Source of the DNA: Streptomyces pseudovenezuelae
GTDB lineage: Bacteria; Actinomycetota; Actinomycetes; Streptomycetales; Streptomycetaceae
Direction: 5' to 3'
Length of the DNA: 64,000 bases
Assembly (NCBI RefSeq): GCF_001513955.1
Contig: NZ_KQ948146.1
Span: forward strand, 1 to 64,000
Under the pieces are notes generated by a model. The model was given only the letters and a program-made list of their open reading frames with translations, did no database searches and had not been told where the DNA came from. The translations under genes and the position numbers were made by a program. This document shows, piece after piece, positions 8,565 to 16,798 of this stretch (within the stretch, counting starts at the first letter, position 1; every line of letters begins with the position of its first letter).

Positions 8565-9584
8565 TCATTCACTTTCACGGTCCTCGTGCCGGACGCGGAC
8601 GACGAGTTTGCCGGTGGCGCGGTCGTGTTCCATGTCGTCGTGGGCCTGCGGCACCTGTTCCAGGCCGTCGTAGACGCGGTCCACGGGAAAGGCCAGCCGG
8701 CCGGCGGCGACCGCGTCCAGGATCTCCTGGAAGGCCTCACGGGGCAGGTCGGCCGCGTCGCCGAAGTATCCCGCGAGGCGTACGCCCCGGGGCAGGTACT
8801 CGTTCGGGGAGAAGTCCCGGACCGTCCACTGGTTGGAGAGGCTGCCGCCGAAGCAGGCCGTGCCGTGGACGCGCACCGCGCGCAGGGTGTCCGGGAGGGT
8901 CGGGGTGCCGACGAGGTCGAGGGCGGCGTCCACGCCCTCCGGGTACAGCTCGCGCACGGCGGGCGCGACCTCACCGGTGTCGAGCAGCGGGTGGTCGACC
9001 CCGCGCTGAGCCAGCAGCGCGAGACGGTCGGCCCGCCGGGTGGTGGACAGCACCGTGGCACCGCGCCAGGTCGCCAGCGCGGCGGCTGCCAGGCCGACCG
9101 AGGAGGTGCCGCCGCGGATCAGCACCGACTGGCCGGGCCGCAGGTCCAGGCCGACGGTGAGCGAGCCGTAGGCCGTCTGCACCATCTCCGGAAGGGCGCC
9201 CAGCACCTCCCAGGGCAGGTCCGTGTCGACGGGGATGACCTGGGACAGCGGCACCGAGGTGTACTCGGCGTAGCCGCCGTCGTAGGTGCGGCCCATGTCG
9301 CCCATCATCGCGACGACCTTCTGCCCGGCGATCAGCCCGCTCCCGGCCGGGGCCGCGTCGACGACGCCCGCGGCCTCGATGCCGGGCACCCGGGGAAAGC
9401 TGACGCCCTCGCTCACGCCCAGGCGGAGCTTCAGCTCCGAGCGGTTGAGGCCGAACGCCTCGACCCGGATGCGCACCCAGCCGTCCCTCTCGGGCGGGAG
9501 CGGAAGCGTGGTCGGCCGCAGGTTGTCCACGGGGCCGGGAGCGGAGAGCCGGACGGCGCGCATCGTGCGGGGCGAGGACGTCAT
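8565..9584 (-). CDS. Zinc-independent quinone-oxidoreductase-like dehydrogenase
   Basis: A 339-residue medium-chain dehydrogenase/reductase. It has the GroES-like N-terminal domain (residues about 10-130) and a Rossmann domain with [15 protein letters not shown], an NADPH-binding motif of the quinone-oxidoreductase branch. Cys/His zinc ligands are not seen, consistent with the QOR/zeta-crystallin group, which reduces quinones or enones. The ATG at 9584 is taken because in-frame starts upstream give a non-conserved leader. It stands alone on the minus strand downstream of a small membrane protein gene. Confidence 0.85.
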   Translation of the reverse strand: MTSSPRTMRAVRLSAPGPVDNLRPTTLPLPPERDGWVRIRVEAFGLNRSELKLRLGVSEGVSFPRVPGIEAAGVVDAAPAGSGLIAGQKVVAMMGDMGRTYDGGYAEYTSVPLSQVIPVDTDLPWEVLGALPEMVQTAYGSLTVGLDLRPGQSVLIRGGTSSVGLAAAALATWRGATVLSTTRRADRLALLAQRGVDHPLLDTGEVAPAVRELYPEGVDAALDLVGTPTLPDTLRAVRVHGTACFGGSLSNQWTVRDFSPNEYLPRGVRLAGYFGDAADLPREAFQEILDAVAAGRLAFPVDRVYDGLEQVPQAHDDMEHDRATGKLVVRVRHEDRESE

Positions 9585-9725
9585 GAGCCTGCTTTCTACC
9601 CGGGGGCAGGAGAGTCGGTCGGCGGTGCACAACGTGCCACCGCCGCGCGTTCATTCCCGACTCCCCCGGGGCGTCCGCTCGTCGACCGGATCGGCCGCGG
9701 TGGTACCTGCGGCCGTACCGGAGGG

Positions 9726-9971
9726 TCACCGTGCCGTGGACAGCCTCCGGGCCCTGCGGTACTCGCCGCGCGCGAGCAGGGAGAACGTCAGCGTGGCGCC
9801 GAGGGCCAGCGCGACGATCACCCATTCCAGGACGCCGCTGTGCTGGTCGGGGTCGACTCCGAAGACTTCCTCGATCCAGTCGGGCCGGACGAGGGTCACC
9901 AGGAAGAGCAGCCCGCACAGGCCTGCGGCCACCGTCTCGATCCGGCCCCGCAGCCGCATGTTTCGTGTCAT
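9726..9971 (-). CDS. Small two-helix membrane protein
   Basis: An 81-residue protein with two hydrophobic helices (about residues 12-29 and 47-67) joined by an acidic loop and ending in a basic tail (GEYRRARRLSTAR). No family recognised. The ATG at 9971 has AAGG 8 bases upstream; an overlapping GTG at 9980 would add three residues. It follows the BNR-repeat gene by 37 bases on the same strand and may be co-transcribed with it. Confidence 0.6.
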   Translation of the reverse strand: MTRNMRLRGRIETVAAGLCGLLFLVTLVRPDWIEEVFGVDPDQHSGVLEWVIVALALGATLTFSLLARGEYRRARRLSTAR

Positions 9972-10008
9972 CGCCGTCACCTTCGATGAGTGCTGGATCA
10001 GGGCTCGG

Positions 10009-12453
10009 TCAGACCGTCGACAGGTCGATTCGGTACATACCGCGGCCGTGCGTGGCGCTGACCAGCGTCTCGTCCATCCAGAACAACTGGTCGACCGAGC
10101 AGTTGGCGGGCCCTTCGTTGGTCGCCGACCAGGTCGCCCCGCCGTCCTCGCTGGCGAAGAGCCCGACCTCCGTGCCGCAGTAGAGCAGTTCGGTGCGGCG
10201 CGGATGGATGGCGACGGCCCTGATCGGCACGTCCGGCAGCGTCTCGGCGAGTTGGGACCATTCGGCGCCGCCGTCGTGGGTCACCCAGAGGTTGTCCGCC
10301 TCGAATCCGCCGAAGGCGACGAAGACGGTGTCCGGGTCCCGGGGGTCGACGGTGACGCAGGTGCAGTAGCGGCTCGGACGCAGGCGGCTGGGCCCCGTCA
10401 CCCCGACCCGCTCCCACGTGGGCGTCGCCGCGGTGCCGTCGGTGGTGCGGAACAGCATGCCGTTGACGTGTCCCACCCAGATGAGGTCGGAGTCGCCGGG
10501 TGCCACCGTGAGCGCGCTGATCTTCGATCCGGCGCTGGGTTTGACGGCCTGCCAACTGGGCCCGGAGGTAGGCGTGTTGACCTCCTTGGCGTTGTCGGTG
10601 CGCCAGAGGGACAGGCCGCCGGCGAGCAGGCGGTCGGCGTTGTTGGGGTCCAGTACGAACGGCGCGATGAAGAGTGCCTGGTTGTTCTTCGCGTCCGGGA
10701 TGTGGAAGGGCAGGGGCTTCCAGTCCCACTCCTTGATGTCGTCGTTCCAGAACTGTCCGCTGATGTAGCGGTCGCCGTCGGTGTCGTCGCTGGTGGCGCC
10801 GTCGGTGTTGCGGTGGATGTTCAGGAAGACGTACTCGCCGTAGAAGACCTCGGGATCGTCCGGGTCGGCGGCGCACCAGCCGCCGTCGCCGCCGAAGATC
10901 TGCTGCCAGCCCTCGGCCCCCAGGGCGGGGTCGAAGCAGAGGGTGCCGTTGTCCTGCGCGCCTCCGATGATCTTTCCGCTGAGCCGGTTGCCCGCTCCGG
11001 AGAAGAACTGGGTGACGCCGTAGTTGTTGTCCAGCTCGGTCCATCCGTCGACGAACGGCGCCTTGGGCTCGGTGCCGGTCCGCGCCAGGTCGTCCGCCAT
11101 GAAGACGCCGCCGTCGTTGCCGAACAGGACCGTGCGGTTGCCGGTTCCGTCGTAGGACGGGTGGGAGACGATGGCGTGGTGGTCGGCGTGCACCGATCGC
11201 GGGTGCCACCAGGTGCTGATCTCGGTGATGTGGTCGCCGCCGTCCGTGCTGCGCCACAGGTCGACGCCGCCGAGTACGACGAGGTTCTCGTCCGTCGGGT
11301 CGCCGGCCCACACGGCGTTGCCGTACCAGCCCTGGTCGCCCAGGTAGTCGGCGACGTGGCCGCTGACGTCGAGGGTCCTGCGGGGGTGGTAGGTCCGGCC
11401 GCCGTCCGTGGAACGCCAGATGCGGCCGCTGGTCATCTGGACGGAGGCGTAGACGACGGCGGGGTCCTTGGCCGCGTAGGCGAGTTCGACCCGCCCCGAC
11501 CACGGCTTGCTGTCGTGGGTCGCGGGGTGCCAGGTCCGCCCGCCGTCGGAGCTGACGAAGGCCGCGCCGGCGTCCAGCGCGCCCGCGACGGCCCGGCTGT
11601 CGTCGGTGGGGTCGAACAGGACGATGCCGAGGGGGACGTCGAGGACCCGCGTCCACGTCTTGCGTTCCGCGTCCGAGGAGCGGAACAGGCCGGTCGTGGT
11701 GGCCGCGAGAACCACCTCGCCGGTGCGGGAGACCGCGATCCGGGTCACGGCACGGAAGTCGGCGGTCTGCGTGGCGGTGATCGGCGCCCAGTCGACACCG
11801 TCGGTGGTGCGGAACACGCCGTTGCCGCGCAGGGCGTCGGCATTGGAGAAGCCCTCGCCGGTGCCGACGTAGAGCGTCGTCGGGGAGCTCGGGTCCATGG
11901 CCAGACAGGAGCAGGCGAGGTTGCCGAGGAAGTCGTCGACGGGCGCCCACTGCCGTCCGCCGTCGAGGGTGTGCCACACTCCGCCGCCGGCGCTCGCGGC
12001 CCAGATCCTCAGCGGGTCACCGGGGTGGATCACGATGCCGCGGGTGCGGCCGCCGATGTTGCCCGGGCCGAGCCATTCCCACCGTGTGAGCCGCATCCCG
12101 GCTGTCGGGGTGGGGCCGCCCGCGAGTTCCTCGCCGGTCAGGCCCGTGGGTACGCCCGCGGTCTCGGCGGGAGGGCGTTCGCCGGTCCCCGCCCGCGCGC
12201 GCATCCGGTCGAGGGCGGTGCCCTGGGCGTGGGCGGGGACGGTCCCGTCGTCGCCACGCTCCTGTTCGAGCCTGAACAGCCGCCGCTCGTTGGGGAGATC
12301 GGGGTGGTTCAGGCGGCGCAGGGCCCGCCTGATCGCGGCGTCCGGCAGTCCGTCGAGGGTCTCGTTCGTCGTGCCGCGGCTCCTGCGCAGGAGCGGCACC
12401 TGCTCGACCCGGATGTTCTTGGCCCGTGCCAGCTGTGCATCGGAGATGGTCAT
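10009..12453 (-). CDS. BNR/Asp-box beta-propeller protein
   Basis: An 814-residue protein of the sialidase/VPS10-like propeller superfamily. At least six Asp-box motifs of the S-x-D-x-G-x-T/x-W type are visible (for example SSDGGRTWH, STDGGRTYH, SEDGGATW), plus variants such as HTLDGGRQW. No sialidase arginine triad or FRIP motif is seen, so enzymatic sialidase activity is not supported; the fold may bind glycans or proteins. A 110-residue N-terminal extension is helical and charged, and no signal peptide is evident, which is unusual for this type. The ATG at 12453 has AGGGGGC upstream. It is divergent from the Ser/Thr kinase gene. Confidence 0.75.
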   Translation of the reverse strand: MTISDAQLARAKNIRVEQVPLLRRSRGTTNETLDGLPDAAIRRALRRLNHPDLPNERRLFRLEQERGDDGTVPAHAQGTALDRMRARAGTGERPPAETAGVPTGLTGEELAGGPTPTAGMRLTRWEWLGPGNIGGRTRGIVIHPGDPLRIWAASAGGGVWHTLDGGRQWAPVDDFLGNLACSCLAMDPSSPTTLYVGTGEGFSNADALRGNGVFRTTDGVDWAPITATQTADFRAVTRIAVSRTGEVVLAATTTGLFRSSDAERKTWTRVLDVPLGIVLFDPTDDSRAVAGALDAGAAFVSSDGGRTWHPATHDSKPWSGRVELAYAAKDPAVVYASVQMTSGRIWRSTDGGRTYHPRRTLDVSGHVADYLGDQGWYGNAVWAGDPTDENLVVLGGVDLWRSTDGGDHITEISTWWHPRSVHADHHAIVSHPSYDGTGNRTVLFGNDGGVFMADDLARTGTEPKAPFVDGWTELDNNYGVTQFFSGAGNRLSGKIIGGAQDNGTLCFDPALGAEGWQQIFGGDGGWCAADPDDPEVFYGEYVFLNIHRNTDGATSDDTDGDRYISGQFWNDDIKEWDWKPLPFHIPDAKNNQALFIAPFVLDPNNADRLLAGGLSLWRTDNAKEVNTPTSGPSWQAVKPSAGSKISALTVAPGDSDLIWVGHVNGMLFRTTDGTAATPTWERVGVTGPSRLRPSRYCTCVTVDPRDPDTVFVAFGGFEADNLWVTHDGGAEWSQLAETLPDVPIRAVAIHPRRTELLYCGTEVGLFASEDGGATWSATNEGPANCSVDQLFWMDETLVSATHGRGMYRIDLSTV

Positions 12454-12819
12454 GATGCCCCCTGAGAGGACGCGCCGCGGCTTCCCCCGCACAGTGCTCG
12501 CTTTATGGGGATTCGACAATGAGACACGGAGAAGAGAGGGAGATAACTCCGCTTTGCGGCAGACGAGTTGTCAGGCTGTGGCCAAAGCCTGCGGGTTCGG
12601 CGGGATGCGCGGGGCACCGGGTCCGGCGTGATCCCAGGGCCTTCCCCCATCGTCACCCTGAGCGCCGGGGAGTGCCAACTCGGGGTGCCCGGCGCGGGCC
12701 GCGTCCATGAGGCGCGTGACGGAGGTGACCGATTTCCTGAACACCTGCGCGAGCTGAGCTACGCTCGTCTCCCGCCGGGGGCGAACTGGCGTGCATCGAA
12801 TGTGACTTCGGGGGATTCC
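12454..12819. other. Divergent intergenic region
   Basis: 366 bases between the BNR-protein gene and the Ser/Thr kinase gene. Both promoters should lie here, but I find no convincing -35/-10 pair, palindrome or RNA gene. Short reading frames here are not supported by codon use. Confidence 0.5.
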
Positions 12820-14586
12820 TTGGCGGGACAGCGGCCGGCGTCGGCGGACGACGCGGCTGCCGCGCTGCGGCAGACCGGTGCCTTACCCCTGCGACTCGGC
12901 GACCCGAGGCGCGTCGGCCCCTACACGCCGGTGGCGCTGCTCGGCAGCGGCGGCATGGGGCGGGTCTACCTGGCGCGTCCCGTGGACGACAGCCCGGGTC
13001 TGGTCGCGGTGAAGGTGATCAGGCCGGAGTACGCCGAGGATCCCAGGTTCCGGCGCCGCTTCGAGCGCGAGGCAGCCGTGCACGCCCGCCTGCGCACACC
13101 GCACGCACCGCGGCTGTGCGGCACGGGCTTCGAGGACGAGCTGCTGTGGATGGCCACGGAGTACCTCCCCGGCTTCGATCTGGCGGAAGCCGTCAAGGAG
13201 TACGGCGCCCTGGAGACGACCGCGGTGTGGCGGCTGGTGGCGGAACTCGGGCAGGCACTCACGAGCCTCGCCGTCGAGGAGATCGTGCACCGGGACCTGA
13301 AGCCGTCCAACGTGCTGCTGTCCGTCCGCGGCGCGCACGTGATCGACTTCGGGATCTCCAAGGCCGCGGACGCGAGTGCGATCACCGGCACGGGCAACCG
13401 GGTGGGGACTCCGGCCTACATGTCCCCCGAACATCTCAGAGAGGGCCTCTCCGACACGGCCTCCGACGTGTTCTCGCTGGCCGGGTCACTGGTCTACGCG
13501 GCGACCGGACGTGCCCCGTTCGGCGACGGCACCGGGGTCGACGTGATGCACCGGGTGGCGTACGAGAACCCCAACCCCGAGATCGTCGGCGAGATCTCGG
13601 CGGCGGACGAGGAGCTCGGCGCCCTGCTGACCGCCTGTCTGGACAAGGAGCCCGCGCAACGGCCCACCCCTCAGGAGCTGATCGACGCCGCTCGGGCCCG
13701 GCCCGTGACCTCCACCTGGCCCGACCCGCTGGGCGGCAAGGTGCTCGCCCGGCAGCGGGCGTACGAGGCGCTGCACCGGCTGCCCGTCGCGGACCTGGGA
13801 CGTTCACCGTCTCCGGCCGGCCTGCCGCTCCCCCTGCCCGAGCGCCCTTCCCACCCTGCCCCGCTGCCCGCGGCTCCCGATGCGCTGCCGCCCGTGAAGG
13901 CGGAGGACACCCCTGCCGCACCGGGCCCGTCCAGGGAGCTCACCCCGAGGCGCAGGAAGGCGTTACTGATCGCCGCCGCGGCCCTCGCGATCTGCGTGGT
14001 GGCCGCGGTGGCGTTGCTGCTCAACCGTCAGGACCCCCCTGCCGCCGCCGCCCCGAAAGCCGGCGCCACCAGCGCGGACGGCACCGGCCCCCATGACACC
14101 TCCGACGGTTCGGTGCCCCCGAGCGTCGGCGGGCTGAGCCGCCCCGACGTCGACGGCGGCGCCGCGGTGGAGGACCGCGACCCGGCCACGGGAACCACCG
14201 GCTCGGCACAGCCCGATGCCTCGGGCTCCGCCGCCGGCCAGGACCACGGCTCCTCGCCTGCCGGCCAGGCCCCGCCGTCCACCACACCGTCCGCCACCGC
14301 GTCCGCCGACACGCCGTCCACCGGGACCGACACCGCTCCCTGGCTCTCCGAGTGCACGTACTACGACGGCAACGGACGCACACGCCTGGGCGACAGCGGC
14401 AAACGCGTCCGGCAGGTCCAGTGCATCCTCACGGAACGCGGATACGGCGTGGGAGACGGCGGCGTGGACGGGGAGTTCGGGTCCGGCACGGAGAGCGCGG
14501 TCCGGGCCTTCCAGGACGAGCGGGGCCTTGACGCGGACGGCGTCGTGGCACACGACACCTGGGTCGCGCTGCGCAGCGCCGACTGA
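12820..14586 (+). CDS. Transmembrane Ser/Thr kinase with peptidoglycan-binding domain
   Basis: A 588-residue Hanks-type kinase. The kinase domain spans about residues 34-290: glycine loop LLGSGGMGRVY, Lys65 in VAVKV, HRDLKPSN with Asp159, DFG Asp176, activation segment TPAYMSPEH. A Pro-rich linker, one transmembrane helix (about 382-402) and a Ser/Thr/Gly-rich extracellular stalk follow, ending in a PG_binding_1 domain (about 515-588: GDSGKRVRQVQCIL, DGEFGSGTESAVRAFQ). PASTA domains, the usual sensor, are absent. TTG 12820 is preferred because CGGGGGAT ends 3-4 bases upstream; GTG 12802 is an alternative. Likely role: sensing cell-wall glycan and phosphorylating cytosolic targets. Confidence 0.85.
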   Translation: MAGQRPASADDAAAALRQTGALPLRLGDPRRVGPYTPVALLGSGGMGRVYLARPVDDSPGLVAVKVIRPEYAEDPRFRRRFEREAAVHARLRTPHAPRLCGTGFEDELLWMATEYLPGFDLAEAVKEYGALETTAVWRLVAELGQALTSLAVEEIVHRDLKPSNVLLSVRGAHVIDFGISKAADASAITGTGNRVGTPAYMSPEHLREGLSDTASDVFSLAGSLVYAATGRAPFGDGTGVDVMHRVAYENPNPEIVGEISAADEELGALLTACLDKEPAQRPTPQELIDAARARPVTSTWPDPLGGKVLARQRAYEALHRLPVADLGRSPSPAGLPLPLPERPSHPAPLPAAPDALPPVKAEDTPAAPGPSRELTPRRRKALLIAAAALAICVVAAVALLLNRQDPPAAAAPKAGATSADGTGPHDTSDGSVPPSVGGLSRPDVDGGAAVEDRDPATGTTGSAQPDASGSAAGQDHGSSPAGQAPPSTTPSATASADTPSTGTDTAPWLSECTYYDGNGRTRLGDSGKRVRQVQCILTERGYGVGDGGVDGEFGSGTESAVRAFQDERGLDADGVVAHDTWVALRSAD

Positions 14587-14806
14587 CCGCCCCGGACCCG
14601 CGCCGGACACCTCCCGCTCACTCGTCGATCACCGCGCCGAACCGGGCACCGTGGCCGGTGCCGCCGAGAGCGGCGGCGCCGTCGGAACGTGAACCGTCGG
14701 CGAGCAGACCGTCGCCACTCGCGGGCAGCAGCCACAACGCGCCGTCACCGGCCTCGGCGGCCCCGGGGATGCCGCGCGTGTTCTGGAGGTCCCGCGCGGG
14801 CCGAGC

Positions 14807-14843
14807 CGGATGCGATCAGCAGCGGTCTCGCCGATCGCATCCG
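14807..14843. terminator. Hairpin between kinase and GH97 genes
   Basis: Perfect 11-bp arms (CGGATGCGATC at 14807-14817 and its complement at 14833-14843) around a 15-base loop, 22 bases past the GH97 stop on the minus strand and in the convergent gap after the kinase. A smaller stem, GGCACCG/CGGTGCC, is at 14645-14662. There is no U-tract, as is common in Streptomyces. Confidence 0.5.
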
Positions 14844-14864
14844 CCTCCCGGAACGAAGGTGCGC

Positions 14865-16763
14865 TCAGCGGTGACAGGTGGTGATGCCCGGCCGCCATGG
14901 ACAGGCGAGCCCGGCGAAGCCGCCGTTCGCCACGACGTCGACAGTGAGCATGTCACCGCCCCGCAGCACCCGCCGGTCCTGGACGAGACCGTCGGCCCCG
15001 TCCCGGATCGTCTCCACCAGCCACCGGCCCGGTCCGAGGGACAGCGGCACCTCGGCCGTGCGGGCGGCACCGGCGTAGATCCCGCCCAGGAACCAGCGCG
15101 CTCCGCTGCGGCGGGCCAGCACGGCTTCCTGACCGGGTTCGCCGGCGAGGAGGCGGGTGTCGTCCCAGGCCGCGGGAACCTGGTCGAAATAGGCCCGGGC
15201 GAGCGGTCGGGCCTCGTACGACTCCGGGGTGCCCGCGAACATCTGCAGCCCCGACTCGTAGGCGACGGTGAGACCGATCTCGGCCGCGTCCGAGTTGGGC
15301 CGCAGGCCCACGCGCTGGAAGGCGCCCGGCGTGAAGTCCATGGAGCCGATGACGTTGCGGGTGAAGGGCAAAGTGGTGAGGTGGGCGGCGGTGTTGGTCC
15401 GCTTCTCCTCGCCCGCGACGCCCTCCAGGGTCATGACCTGGGGCCAGGTGCGCTGGATGCCCTTGGGGATCGTGGAGCCGTGGAAGTCGACCATGAGGTG
15501 ATGGGCGGCCGTCTCCGCGAGGACGGTGTCGTACCACTGGAGCATGGGCTGCGCCTCGGAGTTCATGAAGTCGATCTTGACGCCGCGCACGCCCCACTTC
15601 TCCAGGGTCGGCAGCCATTGGGCACGCTCGGCGGGGGTGTCGAGGTCGCGCTGGTGGATCCAGACGATGATGCCGACGCCCTTGGCGCGGGCGTACCGCA
15701 CGAGCTCGGGCATCCAGCTGTCGGTCTGCCAGTCGGGATCGGTGACGTCCCACTCCCCCGGCCGGTAGTACCAGCCGGCGTCGACTGCCTCGTAGGGCCA
15801 GTGCCGTTCGGCCGCGTAGTCGACGTACGCCTTCTGCGCGGCCAGGCTCTGGCCCGCCTCCCTGCCGCCCGCGAGCCATGTCCACAGGACCGTACCGGGA
15901 CGGATCCAGGAGGTGTCGCGGACCTTGGACGCGGAGGCGAGGTCGTCCGTGAAGGTGGAGCGGGTGACGGTGGCGAGGTCGCCGGTGACCATGGCCCGCC
16001 AGGGGGTGGCGAGGGGGCCGTCGGTCCTCACCCGGTCGTCCGCGAGCTTGATGCGGTAGGTGCCGGTGCCCTGGGTGTGGGCGAGGCGGGCGCCGGAGTA
16101 GGCACCGGTGACGTCCGACTCGGCGAGCAGGGTGTAGCCGCCGCCGGTCGAGAACAGGGCCTGGTCGGAGTACTCCGCCGTGGGCGCGGTCGCCGCCGTG
16201 TACGGGGCGAACTGGCCCTCGTTGTCGACCCGGTAGGTGCCGAGCCATGCCCTGGCGTCGGCCGGGAGGGTGAAGGCGGACGTCTCGCCGAGGACGTCAC
16301 CGCTTTCGGCGGGCAGGACGTACCGGTAGGCGACGCCGTCCGTGGAGGCACGAACGACGAGGTCGAGGCGGGCGCCCGCGGCGGTGGCGAAGGACAGCCG
16401 GGTCTCGTGCATACGGACCCGGCGGTCGAGCCGTTTGCCCGACTTGGTGCGGTAACACTCCTCCACCGTACGGTCCTTGCGGTGCAGGAAGCGCAAGTCC
16501 TTGGACAGGTCGGCCTGTTCGGTGACGATGCCGACGGGCGACGGTTCGAGGACCGTACGGCCCTCCCGGGACACCGCGAGGCTCAGCGTGCCCGAGGCGT
16601 CGTCGAGGGTGATCTGTGCGCGCGGGGCGTGCGCTCCCTGTGACAGGGACCAGGCGTGGTCGTGCCGGTCGGCTTGTTCTGCCTGCGCGGGTGCGGTGGT
16701 CAGGAGTGCGGCCGCCAGGGTGGCGCAGAGTGCGGTGACCGCGGTTCTGATCGGAACTGCCAT
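14865..16763 (-). CDS. Exported glycoside hydrolase family 97 enzyme
   Basis: A 632-residue protein with a signal peptide (MAVPIRTAVTALCATLAA through APAQA). It has the GH97 three-part plan: N-terminal beta-sandwich (to about residue 260), catalytic TIM barrel (EAVDAGWYY, GIIVWIHQRD, GVRGVKIDFMNSEAQ) and C-terminal beta-sheet domain. GH97 includes inverting alpha-glucosidases and retaining alpha-galactosidases; the Asp in KIDFM fits the nucleophile of the retaining type, so alpha-galactosidase-like activity is the better guess. GGAGG lies 7 bases upstream of the ATG. It is 35 bases downstream of the GH95 gene, probably in one operon. Confidence 0.85.
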   Translation of the reverse strand: MAVPIRTAVTALCATLAAALLTTAPAQAEQADRHDHAWSLSQGAHAPRAQITLDDASGTLSLAVSREGRTVLEPSPVGIVTEQADLSKDLRFLHRKDRTVEECYRTKSGKRLDRRVRMHETRLSFATAAGARLDLVVRASTDGVAYRYVLPAESGDVLGETSAFTLPADARAWLGTYRVDNEGQFAPYTAATAPTAEYSDQALFSTGGGYTLLAESDVTGAYSGARLAHTQGTGTYRIKLADDRVRTDGPLATPWRAMVTGDLATVTRSTFTDDLASASKVRDTSWIRPGTVLWTWLAGGREAGQSLAAQKAYVDYAAERHWPYEAVDAGWYYRPGEWDVTDPDWQTDSWMPELVRYARAKGVGIIVWIHQRDLDTPAERAQWLPTLEKWGVRGVKIDFMNSEAQPMLQWYDTVLAETAAHHLMVDFHGSTIPKGIQRTWPQVMTLEGVAGEEKRTNTAAHLTTLPFTRNVIGSMDFTPGAFQRVGLRPNSDAAEIGLTVAYESGLQMFAGTPESYEARPLARAYFDQVPAAWDDTRLLAGEPGQEAVLARRSGARWFLGGIYAGAARTAEVPLSLGPGRWLVETIRDGADGLVQDRRVLRGGDMLTVDVVANGGFAGLACPWRPGITTCHR

Positions 16764-16798
16764 GGACGTCCTCCGAGTTGTCTGACCGCTACCGGCCG

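Noticed and set aside
9726..9980. Small protein read as a holin
   Set aside because: Two transmembrane helices with a basic tail are too general, and no endolysin is nearby.
9286..12465. 1059-residue plus-strand open frame opposite the BNR gene
   Set aside because: It is the antisense shadow of a well-supported Asp-box protein; its residue make-up (Gly/Val/Arg/Ala-rich, no domain) is what high-GC antisense frames give.
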